This document shows, one piece after another, positions 57,705-64,000 of a DNA stretch of 64,000 bases. The notes below the pieces were generated by a model. That model was not told where the DNA came from, searched no databases, and was given only the letters and a program-made list of their open reading frames with translations. Source of the stretch: Nemertoderma westbladi (Eukaryota > Xenacoelomorpha > Nemertodermatida > Nemertodermatidae); the NCBI GenBank assembly GCA_032718475.1, contig JAUCBJ010008653.1, positions 1 through 64,000 on the forward strand, read 5' to 3'. Position numbers and translations under genes: made by a program. Within the stretch, counting starts at the first letter, position 1; the number at the start of each line of letters is the position of its first letter.

Positions 57705-58588
57705 GTAGTTTAATAATCCTTAAGTCGAGGAAATCCTGCCAAGTACCTAACTGATCTAGACTTTGCTGATGACTTAGGAGTACTCTCAGAATCATTAGAG
57801 GGAGCCCAGCGGCTCCTCAGCTCATTAGAACATGCTGCTTCTAGTGTTGGTCTTTTTATTAACTCCAGAAAGACCAAAATACAGTTAACTTTGAAAGTCC
57901 TCAGCAAGTCTCTGATCGGATGAGCATAAGCTCAAAGGATGGTGTGCTTGAGCATGTGGACGACTTCTGTTACCTGGGATCATGGATCTGGAAGTCAGGT
58001 GAGGACCTTCGAATACGTAAGGGAAAGGCATGGGCAGCCTTGAATAGGCTTTCCAGGATTTGGAAGTCACCGAGAATTAATCGGAAACTTAAGGTCCGGT
58101 TATTTAGAGCAGCAGTAGTTCCAGTACTCCTCTATGGGAGTCCATGCTGGGCTCTAACTGCTGTGGACACCAAATCTCTGAAGAACACAAGAATGCTACG
58201 CCGGGTTCATTGTGTCAAGTACAATGCACACATCTCCAACCAGACACTATATAACATTGGAGGTGTCTCATTGGTTCCCCCAAGCTTGACACTAGAACAA
58301 AATCGCCTCCGCTTTGCAGGACATTGCTTTCGCCGTGAGGACCAGCCAGTGCATAATCTTGTACTTTGGCAGCCTCATGGAGTGAATAAGCATGGTGGAC
58401 AGCCCATGACTTTCTTGAGACGCATCTTAAAGGACACTGGCCTTAAAGATGCGGATGATCTAGCAAATGTCATGGGTGATAGGGAGTTGTGGCGGTGCAA
58501 TTTTGTTGACAAGCCGGCACAGCATTCTTAAAAATGCAGCTGCAATGCAGCATGCCGATCCTAGTAGTAGTAGTAGTAGTTTAATAAT
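57705..58588 (+). mobile_element. LINE copy 2, 5'-truncated, TAG tail, target-site duplication
   Basis: From about 57724 it matches copy 1 from 8065 onward almost base for base, through the thumb and C-terminal region of the reverse transcriptase and the same CATGCCGATCC(TAG)n end. GTAGTTTAATAAT flanks it on both sides (57705-57717 and 58576-58588), a 13-bp duplication typical of LINE insertion. Copy 2 lacks the 8-base insertion that breaks copy 1, but has a 4-base deletion near 57881 that shifts the frame, and a 6-base in-frame deletion near 58180. The open part 57920-58531 codes for LNRLSRIWKSPRINRKLKVR and VLLYGSPCWALT. Confidence 0.9.
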
Positions 58589-59274
58589 AAGTGCACTACT
58601 AAAGATATATATATATCACCGGTACTGTGTTTACTAGACATACTTATTAGGCAGACAACACGTAGTGCCTACTATATTTTATTATTAAATCTGCGGATAT
58701 TCTTGTGTTGTTTAAAATGGTGTAGGCCTTTTATCATTATCTATCATATCCATATTCTTTCTGCACATCAAATAATATTGATATTGAATCGTTATATTAT
58801 TTTGTTAGATTAACACATTTGTTTTGTTATATATATTGTGGAATATATGGCAGTAAACGAATAATATTAAACATCGGTCGCTGGTATTGTGAATGGCAAT
58901 CAGCATTATTTAAAAATCTGCTTAAACATATATTATTGAAATACATTTGATAGTGTAGGCCTTTGTTTATTTGTAGGGCTTTCAAGTTGAGTAGGCTGCA
59001 CCATCACTGTTTTCCCTGAATGCGGCCGGTACTTCTGTACAAATTGTAAGTTGCCTCGTAACGGTAACTCGTAAAATTATTAAAGACGATATCCTACGCA
59101 GTACTCACAAGTGGTTGGGTTCAGGTGTTCAGTTTATTTGGGTGGACGCATTTGAATATATTGAACATTTTGAACTTCGGTTTACCTCTCAAGTTTTTGT
59201 CAAATTGTCAATAATTGGCAAATTAAATATTCCCCAATATATCAAATAAGTAAAATAAAATCAACAAATGAGAT
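58589..59274. other. No gene; probable LTR and leader of the BEL/Pao element
   Basis: The segment leads to the gag start at 59275. A sequence TCACAAGTGGTTGGGTTCAG at 59106-59125 could be the LTR end (CA) followed by a TGG-type primer-binding site. The LTR start was not defined (TGTTATATATATTG near 58826 is one option). Confidence 0.35.
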
Positions 59275-60663
59275 ATGGCTACTGGGGGAAATAATCCCAC
59301 AGTCAATGAGGATGTTAATGTTGATGACATTTTGGGGCAAAGTTATTCACGTATTTCATCCCCATCGTCATCCGTTGAAACGGCAGTAACAGCTACAGTG
59401 CTGAGACCCATGTCTGAACCAGAGACCAAATCGCAGAATGACGCAATATTGTTACAGGAAACATTGCAATTGCGAGCATTTTTGCAGGAAACTCCAGTAG
59501 AACAAGCTGTACTGCAAGTAGAGGCACAACAACCTCCAGAAGAACAAGTGCCACGCAGATCTACGAGGCATCATCCAACACAAGTGGTGAATGAAAGTGA
59601 TAATGTCAATACATCCTCACTAACTAAGAGTCTGTCTGGATATCTTAGTAATGTTACCCGGCTTGATCGTACAATAAGTGAGTATCAACATATAGATAAA
59701 TCCATACCTCGTGATTTATTGACCAAGTTGAGAAATGCTTATTCCAAAGTAATTGATAAAATAGGTGAGTTGAAGTTGGCGTATGAGCGCCAGGGTATGT
59801 CTATGCCAGTGAAATATACTGACATGTTAATGCAATTCATAGCCAAGGAGGCCAATATGTGTACCAGTGTAGATGACTTCTATGAGTCTGGACGATCTGT
59901 GCAGGCAAAAGAACTCACACGTGTTGGTATACATGCCGAAGTACCATGGCTGAATATCCCCGATGTAACAACAACAAATGAGCAGGTCACTATTAGAAAT
60001 AAAGAATCCGTGCCAAACTATATAAGTTTAGCACACAATTCTAGAATTAACAGAAGTCGAGATATCGCCACAAGAACCGATACAAACAGTATACATCCTT
60101 CACAGTCTGCTAGTGCAACATTTGCAACAAAGAAGCTGAGGAAGGATAAATCTCGACTAACAAGCATTTTAAGTGGCACATCGGCTTCATTATCTAGACT
60201 ACAAGTTGAAGCTTCGATGGAACTGGAACTCTCCAAACTCATGGACAAACAAGCTGAGGAACAGCTTGATTGGAAAACCAGTCAGGCAACAAAAGCCAAA
60301 CTACAGGCGGATGCTGAGGCAAAGGAAGCGAAATTACAAACTGAACTTGAATCCATACACAAAGCAAAAGAGGTGCAAAGGGCAAATGAATTAAAGGCAA
60401 ATAATCTTATTGAGCAAGCAACCTTTGACAGACGTGCCTGTTGTCTGTCAAAGGTTGCTTGCTCAATAAGATTATTTGCCTCTTCGTTTGATCTTCAGCG
60501 CAAACAATTGGTTGCTGATTTATTGCAAAAGGAGAATCAACGCAGGGAAGAATTGTCTGAGAGACATCAGAATGTGATTCCACCAGAGCACCCTCCTGAG
60601 CAACTTGGTCAAACAAAAAACCTTATTCACAGACAGTTACTTTTAAACAAGATGATCACATAA
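59275..60663 (+). CDS. BEL/Pao gag, N-terminal part
   Basis: ATG at 59275 opens a 462-codon frame. It is Gln/Glu-rich at first (residues 60-100), contains helical segments (LTKLRNAYSKVIDKIGELK), and then a long charged coiled coil (residues ~300-375, EAKLQTELESIHKAKEVQR). This N-terminal gag organisation is common in BEL/Pao. A perfect 39-bp palindrome (60395-60481) lies within the coiled-coil end and codes for an odd cysteine-bearing segment (RRACCLSKVACSIRLFAS). After 60663 the element continues in other frames, so the gag frame is broken between here and 61013. Confidence 0.65.
   Translation: MATGGNNPTVNEDVNVDDILGQSYSRISSPSSSVETAVTATVLRPMSEPETKSQNDAILLQETLQLRAFLQETPVEQAVLQVEAQQPPEEQVPRRSTRHHPTQVVNESDNVNTSSLTKSLSGYLSNVTRLDRTISEYQHIDKSIPRDLLTKLRNAYSKVIDKIGELKLAYERQGMSMPVKYTDMLMQFIAKEANMCTSVDDFYESGRSVQAKELTRVGIHAEVPWLNIPDVTTTNEQVTIRNKESVPNYISLAHNSRINRSRDIATRTDTNSIHPSQSASATFATKKLRKDKSRLTSILSGTSASLSRLQVEASMELELSKLMDKQAEEQLDWKTSQATKAKLQADAEAKEAKLQTELESIHKAKEVQRANELKANNLIEQATFDRRACCLSKVACSIRLFASSFDLQRKQLVADLLQKENQRREELSERHQNVIPPEHPPEQLGQTKNLIHRQLLLNKMIT
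60395..60481. repeat. Perfect 39-bp inverted repeat, 9-base loop, inside gag
   Basis: Arms 60395-60433 (starting AGGCAAATAATCTTATTGAG) and 60443-60481 are exact reverse complements. The loop is GTGCCTGTT. Both arms stay in frame with gag. Confidence 0.95.
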
Positions 60664-61012
60664 ATAAACAGATAAAATCTAAAGTAACAAAAGTGGTTAA
60701 TAAAATTGATACACCCGTACTGATTGGTGCACAGGAAGAAATTTCTGGTCTCCGTGCTTCTGCGGACTCCTATGTACCCAGACACAGGACAAATGAGTGC
60801 CGATCAGGATAGGGGATATGAACCATACATGCCCATCGCAGAAAATAACTTTGACAACAACGGTAAACATGTAGATAATAACACACCTCATACAGGTATT
60901 GGTAACGGTAAATTGGTATTGGTAAATTGGAAAATATTGGCATGATGATATATCAGCCAATATTCTCAAATCTTCTAGTCCCATTGATTTTGAGAAATCA
61001 CATTTACAATCT
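60664..61012 (+). pseudogene. BEL/Pao gag middle part, frame-broken
   Basis: Pieces in several frames (NKQIKSKVTKVVNKIDTPV; then ENNFDNNGKHVDNNTPH) connect the gag frame above to the frame that starts at 61013. A GGTATTGGTAA duplication near 60895-60930 may be one cause of the frame change. Confidence 0.45.
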
Positions 61013-63883
61013 ATGGGTGACAGTCTGCCCAACTATAATCGTGGTCAGAATAACCATATAAACAGTAAAATTATAGATAATGTAGAACCAGGAGTTAATT
61101 ACATGAGTTATCACCCAATTTTTGCTGGACAAAGGGATGTGCCACGAGGTACACATCCTTTTGACATTACATACACTGGCACTCCAAACGTTGGAAGTGT
61201 TAGTCCACCATTTGTTGGAAGTGGAGAGCCACCATTCTGGAATTACAGTGGTGTAGGCTACTCTCTAAGTGGAGGTGGTGGTTTACCAAATAATTGTAGT
61301 GGTGGTTGTGGTCACCCTCCAGGTGGCAATGGTGGTGGACAACCTGCAGGTAATGGTGGTTGTAAGGATAGTAATCACCCACCACATGGTGCTTATTGAT
61401 CACCGGGTGGGCAGAGTGATATATTAAATCCTCTTGGCTCTCTCCTTGCATATCTCACTGGGCCTCCAAAGGAGGCTGTGAAAGGTTTTATCAATGCACC
61501 ATATGGCTATCGTTTAGCATGGGCATTACTTGATCAAAGATATGGTCATGTTACTAAGATAATCCGATCAACCTTCGATTCTCTTATTCTAAGTAAACCC
61601 GCCGTTAAGTTTAATTCAGCTGATTTGATGTTATATGCAGATCAGATACGTAATGTATATAATACATTAAAACATTTGAAAAATCCTCAGGAGATGAACA
61701 GCCATCATAATCTTCGTGCAATCATTGCTCGCCTTCCACAAGAACTTATAAGAAAGTGGCAGATGGAAGCCACACGAATCTCAAATAGGAGAAGGTCAGA
61801 AACAGGTCTAGCTTCTGATCCTACATTATTGGATGTTCTTCGTTTTGTGAATTTCTATGCTGAGGTTGGAGATCATCCTCATTATTCACAATTATACACA
61901 GTTTCCACAAAGGATCAACAACAGAGTAGTGATAAAGGAAAAGTAGTCAAAGTATCTAATGATCCTCTTAAGGACACAAGGAAGGTCAAATCAATGATAG
62001 TTCAAACCAAGCATAAGGGTAATCTGTCATCGCCTGTAATTTCAAATACTCCTCCAGAATGCACTTTGTGTGAAGGAGTTTCACATTTTTTGTATAAATG
62101 TCCACAGTTTATTGCAATGACTGGTTCTCAAAAGGGAAATGTAATTTGGAAACAACATGGTTGTTTCAAGTGTTCCCGTTCAGGACATATAGCAATAAAT
62201 TGCCCTTTCTCTCTTATATGTCCAGAGTGTCAAGGTAATCACGCATCCATAATGCATAATGTAAACACTCGTAAATTGATTAATATCTCATCTTCCAAGC
62301 AGCCGAAGGGGGACAAAAATGTCACCGATAAGTATCCATCTGGGTCTAAGGAAAATCCAAAGGTACTGTTATCCACAATGACGAACAAGTTTCAGGATAG
62401 CCTAAATCAAACAATCCTCCCAATCGTCTCCTTAAAGGTATGCATTTGTGGAAGAATGGTTTCTACCTTCGCTTTAATCGATGGTGGTTCTACCAACTCA
62501 TTCATACACAAGGAAGTTACTCAAATCTTAAATTGTGAACCAGAAGTATATAGTTCTTTGTCGATGACAACTCTTCTTCACAATGAAAATGATGTTGAGA
62601 TTGGTATAACTCAATGCCAATTTTTATCGTTAATTGATGGACGAGTCATAGGTGATGTTAGCGTTTATGTATCAGATAAATTGAAGCTAGGAAAGAGAAC
62701 ATTACATGATTCCTTGTTATCTAGTTTTCCGCACTTGTCAGCTATTGATCTCAATTCTAAAGGTATAGATTTACCATTTGTAAGTGTCCTAATTGGACAG
62801 GATGTTCCTCTTGCACATTATAAACTAGAACAATGTTATGGTGACTCACCCCTCAGCCAACCATATGCAACATTATCTCCCTTTGGATGGTACATTTCTG
62901 GTCCATTTGTTAATCCACTTTGTAACCAGCGGAAACAAGAATCTGTAAATGCATTTAAGACACAGGTAAAACCTGCACCACCTATTGATATTAAACGTCA
63001 TTTATCCCAGTTCTGGGACCTTGAAAATCTTGGGTATGGCCGACTCGAAGACCATGACAACTCGATTCAACATGAATCAGCAAATGATAAGCGTGCCAGG
63101 CAGATCCTCACAGAGACAACTGTTTTTTGTGAAGAGGATGGTAAGTATGAAGTAGGTATGTTATGGGATTGTGATCCCAATACCATACTTAATAACCGGC
63201 ATTTGGCAGAGAAACGGTTGTTTTCCTTAGGAAAACGTTTCATGTCAAATGAAGAAAGTAAACAGTATTTTCCCAAGTATGTTGAGAAAATACACGAATA
63301 TATAGATAGTGGGTATGCAGTTAAATTAGTTGGTGATGATTTAATTGCTACTCCTCAAACCAATTATGTGCCACATCATTTTGTGACATATCCAGACACA
63401 CCAGGAAAAATCAGGGTAGTAAATGATGCAGCCGCGAAATTTCGTGGACGATCATTAAATGACATGTTGCTCTCAGGTCCCAACCAACTTAATTTATTAT
63501 TTGGTGTCTTGCTTAGATTTAGGCAAGACAATATTGCCTTTATGTGTGACATAGAGTCAATGTTTCACTGTATCAAAATGACCCGCAAGGACCAAGATAG
63601 TGTTAGGTTTTTATGGTGGTCAAATGACAAAATTCATGATCAAATTGAAGAGTACCGTATGACAGTACACGCCTTTGGGAAAAAGGATTCCCCATGTGTC
63701 GCCATAAATACCCTCCGACTTACTGGTGACACACATAAAGACGATTTTATTCCACTCGTTAATGAGACAATCCAACACAGTTTTTATATGGATGATGGGT
63801 TACCATCTGTAAGTACAGTTGAAGAAGCTGTCACATTAGCGCGGGGCTTGATTGATTGCCTTGCATGTGGTGGTTTAGTGTAA
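61013..63883 (+). pseudogene. BEL/Pao gag-pol: DUF1759 capsid, zinc knuckle, aspartic protease, reverse transcriptase
   Basis: One frame holds a Gly/Pro-rich region (to 61396), one TGA (61397-61399), then an open stretch to 63883. Domains in order: capsid-like DUF1759 region (WALLDQRYGHVTKII, HHNLRAIIARLPQEL); cysteine motif ECTLCEGVSHFLYKCPQF and zinc knuckle HGCFKCSRSGHIAINC; aspartic protease with FALIDGGSTNSFI (Gly for the usual Ser/Thr after Asp); and reverse transcriptase with IRVVNDAAAKFRGRSLND, CDIESMFHCIKM and the catalytic YMDD in SFYMDDGLPS. The frame stops at GGLV (63883), where the next RT motif would be expected, and the last 117 bases do not continue it. RNase H and integrase are not in the window. 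Confidence 0.85.
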
Positions 63884-64000
63884 GGTGTTTAAGTTGTTTT
63901 ACTTAAGGTGTTTTATTAGTAACAGTAGAGAATTTTTGGCTCTAATAAATTCGACAAGGTTGTCAAAAAATGTAGACTTAGACTTAGAACATTTACCTCA
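63884..64000. other. Right edge, no coding signal
   Basis: AT-rich sequence with a repeated TTAAGGTGTTT word (63880-63915). The BEL/Pao reverse transcriptase does not continue here, suggesting an insertion or deletion at its end. Confidence 0.4.

Noticed and set aside
59275-63883. Reading the BEL/Pao element as an endogenous retrovirus with envelope
   Set aside because: No envelope-like frame is present; the domain order gag, protease, reverse transcriptase fits an ordinary BEL/Pao retrotransposon.

Overview
The window is nuclear DNA from an animal, most likely a marine invertebrate. I infer this from spliceosomal introns with animal-like positions, an AT-rich non-coding background, frequent AGGCCTA-type motifs, and a mix of Penelope-like, BEL/Pao, Ty3/gypsy, L2/CR1-like, TAG-tailed LINE, piggyBac-like and hAT-like elements. 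An echinoderm or hemichordate is possible, but the sequence does not settle the phylum. There is one clear cellular gene, and almost everything else is transposable elements, their ruins, and tandem repeats.

Layout. 1-2170: 3' end of a Penelope-like element (GIY-YIG endonuclease tail, a ~160-bp tandem repeat, a terminal hammerhead-ribozyme-like motif). 3975-5078 (-): Ty3/gypsy integrase. 7074-8939: 5'-truncated LINE, with a 778-bp foldback element inserted in its TAG tail. 11853-26330 (+): three exons of PCNA (codons 75 to the stop), with an 11.3-kb intron holding a 4.6-kb G-rich minisatellite that starts a few bases after the 5' splice site, a hAT-like MITE, a Penelope-like fragment, and a broken transposase-like gene itself broken by a LINE. 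The intron before it carries a 2.3-kb DNA element. The first PCNA exon (codons 1-74) was not found, so intron 1 probably covers the left part of the window and extends beyond it. 27670-34390 (+): an almost complete L2/CR1-like LINE whose second ORF carries a 30-bp coding minisatellite and is split by a 1.55-kb piggyBac-type element at a duplicated TTAA. 34731-34863 (-): a plausible exon of an unidentified gene. 38188-40164 (+): ruined BEL/Pao gag. 40606-43410 (-): ruined Ty3/gypsy pol. 44548-45006 (-): a LINE ORF1 zinc-finger fragment related to the one at 27.7 kb.

The most interesting object is 47615-56638: a ~9.0-kb element with very long terminal inverted repeats (about 0.62 and 0.76 kb) built from 92-bp and 51-bp tandem units, flanked by a 6-bp duplication (GAAAAC). 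It carries two tail-to-tail genes: a zinc-ribbon/HECT-like protein on the plus strand and an intron-containing DDE integrase on the minus strand. A second transposon of ~3.1 kb has inserted into it. I do not recognise this gene pair with this terminal structure as a named superfamily.

The right end holds a second, very similar TAG-tailed LINE copy with a clear target-site duplication (57705-58588) and a BEL/Pao element (gag, zinc knuckle, protease, reverse transcriptase; 59275-63883) with few disabling changes and a perfect 39-bp palindrome in gag.
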